From an uncultured Erythrobacter sp. (GTDB taxonomy: Bacteria > Pseudomonadota > Alphaproteobacteria > Sphingomonadales > Sphingomonadaceae), in NCBI GenBank assembly GCA_947501215.1, contig CANMUS010000003.1:62001-126000 (forward strand): 64,000 nt of DNA, written 5' to 3'. The notes beneath the pieces are model-generated. The model was not told where the DNA came from, made no database searches, and saw only the letters and a list, made by a program, of their open reading frames with translations. This document shows positions 54,287 to 63,420 of this stretch, piece after piece (positions within the stretch are counted from its first letter, which is position 1; every line of letters begins with the position of its first letter). The translations under genes were made by a program, and so were the position numbers.

Positions 54287-55186
54287 ATGACACTTACCAG
54301 ACTGATGAAAGGCAGCGCACTCAGCGCCCTCGCCGCGGCGATGGCGGTGACTGCCCTGCCGGTGGAAGCGCAGGCCCAGGAATGGCGCGAGCGCGCGAAC
54401 GAGATCAAGCAACAGCGCCAGCAGAGCCGCCAGGACCGCCGTGGCGAGCGCCGCGAAGCGCGCCAGGAACGCCGCGACAATCGCAGCGAAGCTCGCCAGC
54501 AACGCAGCGCGAACCGTGGCGACGCGCGGCCTGAACGGCGTGCAGAGCGTCGCAGCGAACGACGGGCAGAACGGCGCGGTGGCATCGACGATCGCGTCCA
54601 GCGGCGTGTTGAACGCCGGGTGGCCGAAGACCGGGGCGAGCGCCGCGCAGAACGTCGCGAAGATCGCAGGGTGGAACGCCGTGTGGATCGCAGGGCCGAC
54701 CGCTACGAACGCAACCGGACCTACCGCGCCGACCGCAACGCGACCTACCGCGACCAGCGCCGTGGCGACTACCGCGACCAACGCAGGTACGATCGCCGCG
54801 ATACTTACCGCGACCAACGCCGTTACGATCGCCGCGCCCGCTATTACGATGGCCGCCGCTGGCACGATTACGATCGTTGGGACCATCGCCGCTGGCGCAA
54901 CAACGATCGCTACAACTGGAACCGCTATCGCTACAACAACCGCAACCTGTACCGGCTGGGCCGCTATTACGCGCCCTATCGCGATTACAGCTATCGCCGC
55001 CTGAATATCGGCTTCCGCCTCGGCAGCCTGTTCTTCGGTAGCCGCTACTGGATCAACGATCCGTGGCAGTATCGCCTGCCGGAAGTCTACGGCCCCTATC
55101 GCTGGGTCCGCTATTACGACGATGTCCTGCTGGTCGATATCTACAGCGGCGAAGTGGTCGACGTGATCCACGACTTCTTCTGGTAA
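54287..55186 (+). CDS. Arg-rich exported RcnB-like protein
   Basis: A 299-residue exported protein. Signal peptide (SALSALAAAMAVTALPVEA), then about 160 residues rich in Arg, Glu, Asp and Gln with imperfect short repeats (for example YRDQRRYDRRDTYRDQRRYD), then a Tyr/Arg/Trp-rich C-terminal part with YYDDVLLVDIYSGEVVDVIHDFFW-like end typical of RcnB-family proteins. ATG 54287 follows GGAAGGAA. RcnB controls Ni/Co tolerance in enterobacteria; in this lineage the role is unclear. Confidence 0.75.
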   Translation: MTLTRLMKGSALSALAAAMAVTALPVEAQAQEWRERANEIKQQRQQSRQDRRGERREARQERRDNRSEARQQRSANRGDARPERRAERRSERRAERRGGIDDRVQRRVERRVAEDRGERRAERREDRRVERRVDRRADRYERNRTYRADRNATYRDQRRGDYRDQRRYDRRDTYRDQRRYDRRARYYDGRRWHDYDRWDHRRWRNNDRYNWNRYRYNNRNLYRLGRYYAPYRDYSYRRLNIGFRLGSLFFGSRYWINDPWQYRLPEVYGPYRWVRYYDDVLLVDIYSGEVVDVIHDFFW

Positions 55187-55230
55187 GTCACCTACGCCAG
55201 CCGGCTTGAGAGTGGTCCGGATGGCAGAGC

Positions 55231-55262
55231 AGCCCCCGCCGAGCGATCGGCGGGGGCTTTTT
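55231..55262 (+). terminator. Strong intrinsic terminator after the Arg-rich gene
   Basis: Perfect 12-bp stem (AGCCCCCGCCGA / TCGGCGGGGGCT) with a GCGA loop followed by TTTT. It may also end the convergent cytochrome b561 gene on the other strand. Confidence 0.92.
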
Positions 55263-55273
55263 CGTGAGTGACC

Positions 55274-55831
55274 TTAGCCGGGCACCTTGCCGAAGGGCAG
55301 CATGCGGAAGATGCCGCCGTTCTTGTCGAAGAACGTATGCTTCAAGGCCCCCAGGATGTGCAGCGCGATCAGGTAGATGAAGATCGACCCGCCGAGGGCG
55401 TGCAGATCGAAGATCGTCCCGCCGAGATCCTCGTTCGTGCCGATCGGCAGCCCGGGGATCGTGAACAAGCCGAAGAAATCGATTTCTCGCCCATTCAGCG
55501 AGTTCGCGATCCATCCGCCGATCGGCAGACCGATCAGCAGGACGTAGAAAATGACATGCACCGTGCGCGCCAGTGTCTTTTCCCAACCCGCCAGATCGGA
55601 CGGGAGCGGCGGCACCGGATGCGTCCAGCGCCAGAGCAGGCGGCCAACCGAAAGCACGAGAATCGCGATGCCGAGCGCCTTGTGATCGGCGAAGATCGCC
55701 ATCGCGGCCTCGCGGCTTCCGGCATGCTCGGCATTTTCGGCCAGCCGCCAGTTCCAGATGACGGCCACGGCGATGGTCCAGTGAAAGATCATCGCGCCGA
55801 TCGAATAGCGTCGTGCGGTGGTGTCGGCCAT
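55274..55831 (-). CDS. Cytochrome b561 family protein
   Basis: A 185-residue di-haem membrane protein. Four TM segments with His ligands in SIGAMIFHWTIAVAVIWNW, FADHKALGIAILV, RTVHVIFYVLLIGL and FDLHALGGSIFIYLIALHIL. Typically transfers electrons between quinol and periplasmic acceptors, for example superoxide or YodB-like partners. ATG 55831 matches family length. Confidence 0.93.
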   Translation of the reverse strand: MADTTARRYSIGAMIFHWTIAVAVIWNWRLAENAEHAGSREAAMAIFADHKALGIAILVLSVGRLLWRWTHPVPPLPSDLAGWEKTLARTVHVIFYVLLIGLPIGGWIANSLNGREIDFFGLFTIPGLPIGTNEDLGGTIFDLHALGGSIFIYLIALHILGALKHTFFDKNGGIFRMLPFGKVPG

Positions 55832-55928
55832 TGTGCTCTCCCGAGGATTATCGCGGCAGACTAGCGCCTCGTCGCCCGTGGGCAAGCGCAATACTTGAAG
55901 CGTCGGCTGTGCTTGCTAACACCCGGAC

Positions 55929-56597
55929 ATGAGCAAGACAGCGACCATTCCGGACCAGGGCGCCCTGAAACGCATCGGCGCCCAAGTGCGCAAGCGTCTC
56001 GAGGCCGACCCACAGGCCTACAAGGTACCGACCGACAAGGCTGAGATCTTCGCGATCGGCGATTTCTTCAGCGCCGAGGAATGCCAGCGATTGATCGGCA
56101 TGATCGACGCGGTCGCCCGGCCGAGCGAGTTGCACGAGACCGCCTATGTCGCGAAGTTCCGTACCTCCTACTCAGGCAATTTCGATCCGCACGACCCGTT
56201 CGTGAAGATGATCTCGCGCCGGATCGACGATGTGCTGGGGATGTCGCCGGCCCAGGGCGAGCGCATCCAGGGCCAGCGCTATCTGCCGGGGCAGGAGTTC
56301 AAGCCGCATAACGACTGGTTCTACACCGACCAGGAATACTGGCAGATCGAGCGCAAGCGCGGCGGGCAACGCTGCTGGACCGCGATGGCGTTCCTGAACA
56401 CGGTCGAGGAAGGCGGGCACACGCATTTCGTGGAGGTTGGCGCGTCGATCGAGCCCAAGCCCGGCGTGCTGCTCGTTTGGAACAACGCCACGCCGGAGGG
56501 GGAACCTAACGAAGGCACGCTGCACGCCGGAACCCCCGTTATCAAGGGTTCGAAATATGTGCTGACCAAATGGTACCGCACGCGCAAGCACGATTGA
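55929..56597 (+). CDS. 2OG-Fe(II) oxygenase, prolyl 4-hydroxylase-like
   Basis: A 222-residue dioxygenase. Metal ligands His127 and Asp129 (FKPHNDWF) and His199 (TLHAGTPVIKG), and Lys209 as likely 2-oxoglutarate binder (GSKYVLTKWYR). The layout matches the prolyl 4-hydroxylase alpha-subunit catalytic domain. The bacterial substrate is unknown; some modify EF-Tu or small proteins. Start 55929. Confidence 0.9.
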   Translation: MSKTATIPDQGALKRIGAQVRKRLEADPQAYKVPTDKAEIFAIGDFFSAEECQRLIGMIDAVARPSELHETAYVAKFRTSYSGNFDPHDPFVKMISRRIDDVLGMSPAQGERIQGQRYLPGQEFKPHNDWFYTDQEYWQIERKRGGQRCWTAMAFLNTVEEGGHTHFVEVGASIEPKPGVLLVWNNATPEGEPNEGTLHAGTPVIKGSKYVLTKWYRTRKHD

Positions 56598-56604
56598 GCG
56601 GCAT

Positions 56605-58230
56605 TTACCGCGCCAGCGCCTCCGCAATGAGCTTGCGGCTATTCTCCACGCCATAGAGCGCGATGAAGCTGCCCATGCGCGGGCCCTGATCGCTGCCGAG
56701 CAGCGTCTGGTAGAGCGCCTTGAACCAGTCGCGCAGGTTCTCGAACCCGTATTCCTCGCGCTTGCCGATCTCGTAGACCTCGGTCTGCAGATCCTCCGCG
56801 CTCGCATCGGCCGGGGCATCGGCGAGATAGGCGTCGAGCGCCTTCAGCGCCTCGGCCTCGTTGGGCGTCGGCGCGCGCTTGACCAGCGTCGGCGCGATGT
56901 AGTCGCGGGTGTAGTTGACCGCGGTCTCGATGAGGACCTCCAACTCCGGCGTTACCTGCCCTGACCCGATGTAGCTTTCGAGATAGTCGCGCAGGTTCGG
57001 CACGGTGGCTTCGGCGCCCAGCACGCTCGCGAGGTTGAGCAAGAGGCCATAAGTCACCGGCAGGCTGTCGCCCGCACCCGGCGCCTCGCTACCCTCGAAC
57101 CCGCCATTGGCGCGCGCCAGGTGCCACACCGGATTGCCGAGCTGCTTGTCGAGCTCCTGCTCGGCCAGCCGCTCGCGGAAGCTCCAGTAATCGTCCACCG
57201 CGCGCGGGATCACGCCTACGTGGAGCTGCTTGGCGCTCTTCGGATTGGGGAAGATGTAGAACCCCAGGCTCTCCTCGCTGCCATATTGCAGCCATTCCTC
57301 GATCGAGAGGCCGTTGCCCTTGGACTTGGAGATCTTCTCGCCGTTCTGGTCGAGGAACATCTCGTAGATCAGCCCCTCCGGCTTGCGGCCGCCGAGCACC
57401 TTCACGATCTTGCCCGATTGCACGCCGCTGTCGGTCAGGTCCTTGCCGTACATCTCGTAATCGACGCCCAGCGCATACCAGCGCATCGCCCAGTCGACCT
57501 TCCACTGCAGCTTGGACATGCCGCCGAGCACGGACTGTTCGACCACCGTGCCGTCCTCGTCGGTGAAGCGGATCGTGCCGGCTTCGGCATCGGCCACCTC
57601 CACCGGCACCTGCAGCACGCGGCCCGTGGCGGGCGAAACCGGCAGGATGGGCGAATAGGTCTTGCGCCGCTCCTCGCGCAAGGTGGGCAGCATGATGTCG
57701 AGGATCGCGTCGTTCTTGCGCAGCACCTGTTTCAGCGCCTCGTCGAACTTGCCCGCATTGTAGATGTCGCTCGCCGCGATGAACTCGTACTGGAAGCCGA
57801 AGCGGTCGAGGAAAGCGCGCAGCTGCGCGTTGTTGTGCGCGGCGAAGCTCTCGTGATCGGTGTCGAACGGATTGGCGACGCGGCTGAGCGGCAGGTGCAG
57901 GTTCTCCTGCAACAGCGCCTGGTTCGGCACGTTGTCGGGCACCTTGCGCAGGCCATCCATATCGTCGGAGAAGGCGACGAGGCGCGTCTTGCCGTCCTCC
58001 GGCTTCGCCCCGATCATCGCCTCGAACGCGCGGCGGACCAGCGTGGTGCGCAGCACCTCCTGGAAGGTGCCGATATGCGGCAGCCCGCTGGGGCCGTAAC
58101 CGGTTTCGAACAGCACCGGGCTGCCATCGTGTTTCGCACCATCGGGATAGCGCTTGAGCAGCCGCTGCGCCTCCTGGAACGGCCAGGCCTTGGACACGCG
58201 GGCGGCTTCGATCAGATCGGTCATGCTCAT
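56605..58230 (-). CDS. lysS: Lysyl-tRNA synthetase, class I
   Basis: A 541-residue class I LysRS. Rossmann-fold HIGH motif PHIG (51-54) in GYGPSGLPHIGTFQEV and KMSKS-type KISKSKGN. C-terminal helical anticodon domain. ATG 58230 (MSMTDLIEAA) or 58224 both fit; an extension to 58266 has no conserved residues. Class I LysRS is widespread in Alphaproteobacteria and Archaea, replacing class II. Confidence 0.95.
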   Translation of the reverse strand: MSMTDLIEAARVSKAWPFQEAQRLLKRYPDGAKHDGSPVLFETGYGPSGLPHIGTFQEVLRTTLVRRAFEAMIGAKPEDGKTRLVAFSDDMDGLRKVPDNVPNQALLQENLHLPLSRVANPFDTDHESFAAHNNAQLRAFLDRFGFQYEFIAASDIYNAGKFDEALKQVLRKNDAILDIMLPTLREERRKTYSPILPVSPATGRVLQVPVEVADAEAGTIRFTDEDGTVVEQSVLGGMSKLQWKVDWAMRWYALGVDYEMYGKDLTDSGVQSGKIVKVLGGRKPEGLIYEMFLDQNGEKISKSKGNGLSIEEWLQYGSEESLGFYIFPNPKSAKQLHVGVIPRAVDDYWSFRERLAEQELDKQLGNPVWHLARANGGFEGSEAPGAGDSLPVTYGLLLNLASVLGAEATVPNLRDYLESYIGSGQVTPELEVLIETAVNYTRDYIAPTLVKRAPTPNEAEALKALDAYLADAPADASAEDLQTEVYEIGKREEYGFENLRDWFKALYQTLLGSDQGPRMGSFIALYGVENSRKLIAEALAR

Positions 58231-58692
58231 GCGCGAACCCTTTGCCGCTGCACGCTCCTTTCGCAAGTGCGAAGTGTTGGACGCCTGTTGGAGCGGCGCC
58301 GGGCCACTCCAGTCGCATGGACCGCATGGACCACAGTCTTGGGCGGAAAAAACTGCGGGGTGGTTAGGGTGGCGGGATTGAAGTTGGGTTCGGGATGGCG
58401 GCGGCGCGACATGTGGCAGGGGTTATCTGCAAATCGCTGTGTAGGACAGACGTCGGATTTCCAGTCCAATTGCGGTCTTTTGTTAGCTACCCTGTTTTGT
58501 TCCCAATATTTGCCGCTTTTGGGCTTGCCCAGCTCTTGTAATGCCAAGCTGCAATAGCCATCTAATTATCAGCTACCAGTCGCAATCGACGGTCACCGTT
58601 TCCAAAATCGGAAACCCTTTCCTTCAGTTCCGCCTCTTAGTCGCAGCCGGGTCAATTCTGGCGCGCTGCACACTCGTTCGAAGGAATGACAG
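58231..58692. other. 462-bp intergenic region
   Basis: Divergent promoters for lysS and the cold-shock gene must be here. Contains GTTTCC/GGAAAC inverted repeat at 58598-58603 and 58610-58615. No gene or RNA family recognised. Confidence 0.4.
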
Positions 58693-58947
58693 ATGACACA
58701 TTACGGCAAGATCAAGAGCTATGACAGCAGCTCAGGAACTGGCTCGATCACACCCGAAAAGGGCGGCGACGTACTTCGCTTCAAGAAGGCAGACCTGCAG
58801 CAGGAAGGCCAGGTGCCCAAGGTCGACGAGCGTTTCAGCTACGAAACCAGCGAAGTCGATGGGGGCAAAAAGAGCGCCGTGAACCTGCAGCATCAACAGG
58901 GTGACGGCCAGAGCCAAAAGTACCAAGCCAGCGCCCAACAGGGCTGA
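58693..58947 (+). CDS. Cold-shock-domain protein, degenerate RNP motifs
   Basis: An 84-residue CSD-like protein. The start YGKIKSYDSSSGTGSITPEK aligns with CspA, but the RNP1 KGFGFI and RNP2 VFVH aromatic residues are replaced (GTGSIT, VLRFKK). This variant is common in sphingomonads. C-terminal Gln-rich tail. Good AAGGA RBS. Role in cold or general stress unproved. Confidence 0.82.
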   Translation: MTHYGKIKSYDSSSGTGSITPEKGGDVLRFKKADLQQEGQVPKVDERFSYETSEVDGGKKSAVNLQHQQGDGQSQKYQASAQQG

Positions 58948-58958
58948 TGTCGGCAACG

Positions 58959-58983
58959 GAGCCGGGGATCACCTCCCCGGCTC
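58959..58983 (+). terminator. Hairpin after the cold-shock gene
   Basis: Perfect 9-bp stem GAGCCGGGG / CCCCGGCTC with a 7-nt loop, 12 bp after the stop. A T-run is lacking, so it could be a partial terminator before the next small gene. Confidence 0.5.
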
Positions 58984-59015
58984 TGGTCCATTCCCTCTCA
59001 CAAGGATTCTTGGCT

Positions 59016-59207
59016 ATGCCGATGAACCAGTTTCTGTTCGATCACCAGCTTGCGGCAATGAAGACCGACCAATCGGGCTCGGCGGAAGAACGCCTGGAAG
59101 CCCTCGAAACGCTGGGAGGTCGCGCAAAGCGAATAGCAGAATGGCGAAAAGCGAATGGCCTTTCCAATCTAGGTTGGCCTTGTGATGTGCGTAGAGACGT
59201 ATCCTGA
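59016..59207 (+). CDS. Small hypothetical protein (63 aa)
   Basis: MPMNQFLFDHQLAAMKTDQS start with an AAGGA site 9 bp upstream (59003), then an amphipathic helix (LEALETLGGRAKRIAEWRKA). Similar short MNQF/FDHQ-type proteins occur beside cold-shock-like genes in sphingomonads. No function known. Confidence 0.62.
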   Translation: MPMNQFLFDHQLAAMKTDQSGSAEERLEALETLGGRAKRIAEWRKANGLSNLGWPCDVRRDVS

Positions 59208-59340
59208 ACGCTCAGCGTAGCGATGGACCTGCATACTTTGCTGGGCTTTTTCCCGTGATGTTCTTGGGCGCAATTCTCTGGTGGTTCTCACAATGAACGG
59301 CCGTTGGAGACTTCTTCGATAGAGAGTGAGATATCACCCA

Positions 59341-59595
59341 ATGCCAAGTCGAAACACGACAGCCCACGTCACATTCAAGCGCGCCTTTCAACTCGCGGAA
59401 ATCGACCAAGAGCTTCCTCCGGGCAGATATGAAATCGAGACTGAGGAGAAGGCGATCGAGGGCAACAAGCGGACGGTTTATGTCCGAACAGCGACATTTA
59501 TATGGGTTCAAAGTTTGGGGAGAAGCCGAATGGTGAAGATAGATCCGACAGGATTGGAGGCTGCGTTGCTCAAGGATTCTATCAAGAACCAATAG
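59341..59595 (+). CDS. Small hypothetical protein (84 aa)
   Basis: Start MPSRNTTAHVTFKRAFQLAE. The pattern PPGRYEIETEEKAIEGNKR then RTATFIWVQSLGRSRMVKID recalls small Alphaproteobacterial hypothetical proteins with a conserved PxGxYxV...E...EG core. An in-frame GTG at 59326 is an alternative start. No function known. Confidence 0.6.
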   Translation: MPSRNTTAHVTFKRAFQLAEIDQELPPGRYEIETEEKAIEGNKRTVYVRTATFIWVQSLGRSRMVKIDPTGLEAALLKDSIKNQ

Positions 59596-59727
59596 AACGA
59601 CCCACTTTCACCTCATCAATCGTTGTTCCGCGTGCCGTGCGAATACCAAGCGCATTTTGCTCTCGTCTGAGATCATGCACCTATTAATAAAACCGCTGTC
59701 GGCACCCTATGAAATGCGAGAATCGCC

Positions 59728-59928
59728 ATGCGTCAATTCGAAATACACATGCCGGACATTACGGCTAGAAAGCTTTGGGATAGGCTCGACGCCGACGGAC
59801 TTCGCGACTGCGGGCGTAGCATGGTAATTGTAGAGTTCGATGATCTGGACCGAGCCAGGGACGCGCTTCACTTGGCAGAGGGGCGCGGAGAATTTCTTGC
59901 AGAGATTTATCCAGTGCGTGGCATGTGA
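59728..59928 (+). CDS. Small hypothetical protein (66 aa)
   Basis: MRQFEIHMPDITARKLWDRL, then VIVEFDDLDRARDALHLAEG; ACT- or ferredoxin-like alternating strand/helix pattern. ATG at 59749 could also start it. No RBS of quality, so the call is tentative. Confidence 0.45.
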   Translation: MRQFEIHMPDITARKLWDRLDADGLRDCGRSMVIVEFDDLDRARDALHLAEGRGEFLAEIYPVRGM

Positions 59929-60088
59929 CCTCCACCTTGCAGCCAATGATTTCAGACAAGGCTCGCTAAGGACTCATACTCAGATAAAATTGGGTAGCGT
60001 GCGGCCATCAAAACACAGCCTCCCGAACACGAAAGATAGTCTCCCTCCCCGCTTGCCCAGCGTTCCGTTTGTGTTCTAACGCCAACGC

Positions 60089-62833
60089 GTGAGCCAGACT
60101 CTCCCCCTCCCTGCCCTTCATGCCAGCCATGCCGGAACCTGGCTGCGCGATGCGAACGGGGCCACGCGCGGGTGTTCCAAGGGGGAGGCGGTGATGGCGG
60201 CGGCGGATACGCCGCTGTTGATGATGAACGCCCCGCTGGTGGCGAACCGGCTGGGCTATCCGGATTTGAACGGCCTCGACCTGCTGGAGCTTTTCGCTTT
60301 CGTCCATCCCGCGCAGTTCTGCGTGCCGACGCCCAAGGGCCTCGCCCATGCGCTGGGTCTGGAAGAGCCGGGCGACGATGCCGAGGTGCCGCTGTTGCTG
60401 CAGAGAGCCGCGGGCGCGCTTGTGGCGACGTGCGAGAGCGCGGAGTGGGCGCAGCGCGAGGGGGCGTGGTCGACGCTGCAATCGCTCGCGCGGCTGCGCT
60501 GGCCGTGGGCAGGCGTGCTCGCGCCGCATGTGAAGAAGCCCGAGCGGGCCGAGAAATGGCTCTTCAGCCGCCTTCCCGAATGGGAGGAGACGCCCGAGCG
60601 CCCGCAGCCCGCGCAGGTGCTGATCGAGGAGCCGGAGATCGAGGCGCATCTCGAGCGGCTGACCGGCGAAGGGGCCGAACGGCGCGAGGGGCAGCGCCTG
60701 TTCTCGCGCGATGCGGGCAGCGTCTTCGCCCCGCGCGACCGGCAAAAGCGCCCGCATGTGCTGCTGGCGCAGGCGGGCACGGGGATCGGCAAGACGCTGG
60801 GCTATCTCGCCCCCGCCTCGCTGTGGGCGAAGCTGTCGGGCGGCACGGTGTGGGTGAGCACCTATACCAAGAATCTCCAGCGCCAGTTGCGCCGCGAGAG
60901 CGCCCGCGCCTGGCCCGCGACCCGCGAGGACGGATCGCCGCCGGTGGTGGTGCGCAAGGGGCGGGAGAACTACCTCTGCCTGCTGAACCTGGAGGACGCG
61001 CTGCAGGGCGGCTTTGCGGGACGGCCCGCGATCCTCGCGCATCTGGTGGCGCGCTGGGCGGCCTATACGCAGGATGGCGACATGATCGGCGGGGACCTGC
61101 CCGGCTGGCTCGGCACGCTGTTCCGCAAGCGCGGTATCGCGGCGCTGACCGACCAGCGCGGCGAATGCGTCTATGCCGGGTGTCCGCACTACCGCAAATG
61201 CTTCATCGAACGCAGCGCGAGAAATGCCGCGCAGGCCGATCTGGTGATCGCCAACCATGCGCTGGTGATGGTCAATGCGGCGCGCGGGCGCGACCAAGGC
61301 GGGCGGCCGACGCGGATCGTGTTCGACGAGGGGCATCACGTGTTCGATGCCGCGGATTCGACCTTCTCCGCCGCGCTGACCGGGCAGGAGGCGATCGAGC
61401 TACGCCGCTGGATCGTCGGGCCGGAGAAGAACTCGCGCGGGCGGCGGCGCGGGCTGGCGGCGCGGCTGGCCGATGTAGCGAGCTATGACGATGCGGGCGG
61501 CGAGGCGGTGGAAGCGGCGGTCGAGGCGGCGCATGCGCTTCCCTCCGAAGGCTGGCTGGGGCGGCTGGCGGAAGGCGCACCCATCGGCCCGGTCGAGGAA
61601 TTGCTGGCGCAGGTCCGCGCGACCACCTTCGCGCGCGACGAAAGCGGGCTGGAGGCAGGCTACGGCATCGAGACCGAGACCGCGCAGATGCCCGGCGAAC
61701 TGGTAGAGGCGGCGGGCACGGCGGCGCAGGCGCTGGCTGCCATCCGCGTTCCGCTGCTGAAGCTGGCGGGGCGGCTGGAGGCGATTCTGGAAGACGCCCC
61801 CGACTGGCTCGACGGGCAGGGGCGCGCGCGGATCGAGGGGGCGCGGCATTCGCTCGCCTGGCGGATCGATCTGATCGCGGCCTGGGAAGCGCTGCTCGGG
61901 CGGCTGGGGGGGCCGGCGGACCCGGAATTCGTCGACTGGCTGCAAGTCGACCGCAACGATGCGCGCGAATTCGACGTCGGTCTTTATCGCCACTGGCTCG
62001 ACCCGATGAAGCCCTTCGCCCGCGTGGTCATGGAACCGGCGCACGGTCTGATGATGACCAGTGCCACGCTGACCGATCGCGACGATAGCGGGCCGGACTG
62101 GCCGCATGCCATCGCTGGCAGCGGCGCGCCGCATCTCGAACTCAACCCGCGCACCGCGCAAGCCGACAGCCCGTTCGACTATGCCAACCGCGCCGAGGTG
62201 CTGATCGTCACCGACATCCGCAAGGGCGACATCCCCGCGATGGCCGGTGCCTATGCGCGGCTGATCGAGGCGAGCGGCGGCGGCGTGCTGGGCTTGTTCA
62301 CCGCGATCCGCCGGATGCGCGCGGTCTATGGCCGCATTGCCGACCGGCTCGCCCGGGCTGGCCTGCCGCTCTACGCCCAACACGTCGACCCGATCGACAC
62401 CGGCACGCTGACCGATATCTTCCGCGACGATCCGCGCGCCAGCCTGCTCGGCACCGATGCCCTGCGCGACGGGGTGGACGTGCCGGGCGAGAGCCTGCGC
62501 TGCGTGGTCCTAGAAAGCGTGCCCTGGCCGCGCCCGACCATCCTCCACCGCGCCCGCCGCGCCGCGGCCGCCGAGCAGGAAGGCGGCGCCAAGCGTTACG
62601 ACGACCGCATCATCCGCGCGCGGCTGGCGCAGGCCTTCGGCCGGCTGATCCGCAGCCGCGACGATTCGGGCCATTTCATCGTTCTTTCCAGCGCCTTCCC
62701 CAGCCGGCTGCTCTCCGCCTTCCCCGAAGGCACGCCCGTCATCCGCCTGACACTCGAAGAGGCTTTACAGCGCGTGGCGAAGGGTGTTGGAACAATGGAC
62801 GCCCAAGTCGCAGCGGAGAATGACGCCTCGTGA
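60089..62833 (+). CDS. DinG/XPD-like ATP-dependent DNA helicase with Fe-S cluster
   Basis: A 914-residue superfamily 2 helicase. Walker A AGTGIGKTLGYLAP (Lys235), motif II DEGHH (413-417), and four cysteines 297, 360, 365 and 371 (YLCLLN and CVYAGCPHYRKC) that match the XPD/DinG 4Fe-4S site. C-terminal motif RIIRARLAQAFGRLIRSRDD resembles motif VI. Start is GTG 60089. Role probably DNA repair or R-loop removal. Its TGA stop overlaps the phosphatase GTG start. Confidence 0.9.
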   Translation: MSQTLPLPALHASHAGTWLRDANGATRGCSKGEAVMAAADTPLLMMNAPLVANRLGYPDLNGLDLLELFAFVHPAQFCVPTPKGLAHALGLEEPGDDAEVPLLLQRAAGALVATCESAEWAQREGAWSTLQSLARLRWPWAGVLAPHVKKPERAEKWLFSRLPEWEETPERPQPAQVLIEEPEIEAHLERLTGEGAERREGQRLFSRDAGSVFAPRDRQKRPHVLLAQAGTGIGKTLGYLAPASLWAKLSGGTVWVSTYTKNLQRQLRRESARAWPATREDGSPPVVVRKGRENYLCLLNLEDALQGGFAGRPAILAHLVARWAAYTQDGDMIGGDLPGWLGTLFRKRGIAALTDQRGECVYAGCPHYRKCFIERSARNAAQADLVIANHALVMVNAARGRDQGGRPTRIVFDEGHHVFDAADSTFSAALTGQEAIELRRWIVGPEKNSRGRRRGLAARLADVASYDDAGGEAVEAAVEAAHALPSEGWLGRLAEGAPIGPVEELLAQVRATTFARDESGLEAGYGIETETAQMPGELVEAAGTAAQALAAIRVPLLKLAGRLEAILEDAPDWLDGQGRARIEGARHSLAWRIDLIAAWEALLGRLGGPADPEFVDWLQVDRNDAREFDVGLYRHWLDPMKPFARVVMEPAHGLMMTSATLTDRDDSGPDWPHAIAGSGAPHLELNPRTAQADSPFDYANRAEVLIVTDIRKGDIPAMAGAYARLIEASGGGVLGLFTAIRRMRAVYGRIADRLARAGLPLYAQHVDPIDTGTLTDIFRDDPRASLLGTDALRDGVDVPGESLRCVVLESVPWPRPTILHRARRAAAAEQEGGAKRYDDRIIRARLAQAFGRLIRSRDDSGHFIVLSSAFPSRLLSAFPEGTPVIRLTLEEALQRVAKGVGTMDAQVAAENDAS

Positions 62834-63357
62834 AAATCCTCGGTCTCCTGCGCCACGCCAAGTCCGACTGGGGCGCGAGCGACAAGCGCGATTTCGACCG
62901 GGGCCTGAACGATCGCGGTCATCGGGGTGCCAAGGTGATCGGCGAGCATATCGCCAAGCACGGCGTAAAGTGGGACACAGTGCTCGCCAGTCCGGCCGAG
63001 CGGGTAAAGCTGACGCTGGCCGACGCCTTGCCAGATCTCGCGCCTGAATGGGACCAGCGGCTCTACCTCGCCGGGACCGATACGATCATGGACGTCCTGC
63101 GCGAATGCGGCGGCGATGCGGAGGCGGTGCTGCTGTCGGGCCACAATCCCGGCCTTGGCGACATGCTTTTCGAACTGGTCGCGCCAAAGAACGAGAACGA
63201 TCTCTACGACGAGGCGAAGGTCAAATTCCCGACCGCCGCCTATGCGGTTTACGAACTCGATATCGAGAGCTGGTCCGACCTTCGCGACGGCTGCGGCAAG
63301 CTGGTGCATTTCGCCCGCCCGCGCGACCTCGACGAGGAGCTGGGGCCGGAATACTGA
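62830..63357 (+). CDS. SixA-like histidine phosphatase
   Basis: A 175-residue phosphoglycerate-mutase-fold phosphatase. RHG motif in LLRHAKSDWG (Arg8, His9) and the second catalytic His in LSGHNPGLGD. SixA acts on ArcB phosphohistidine; the target here is unknown. GTG start overlaps the helicase stop, so translation is coupled. Confidence 0.86.
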   Translation: MKILGLLRHAKSDWGASDKRDFDRGLNDRGHRGAKVIGEHIAKHGVKWDTVLASPAERVKLTLADALPDLAPEWDQRLYLAGTDTIMDVLRECGGDAEAVLLSGHNPGLGDMLFELVAPKNENDLYDEAKVKFPTAAYAVYELDIESWSDLRDGCGKLVHFARPRDLDEELGPEY

Positions 63358-63420
63358 GCGTCAGGCTGCAGCAAGGATAGTGTGATTAAGCAAGGCTTTC
63401 ACTCCAGCGAAAGCCTTCGA

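Noticed and set aside
53888..55171. Antisense frame of 427 codons, Val/Ala-rich, opposite the Arg-rich gene
   Set aside because: Arg codons read backward give Ala/Val-type codons, so the hydrophobic product is an artefact of composition.
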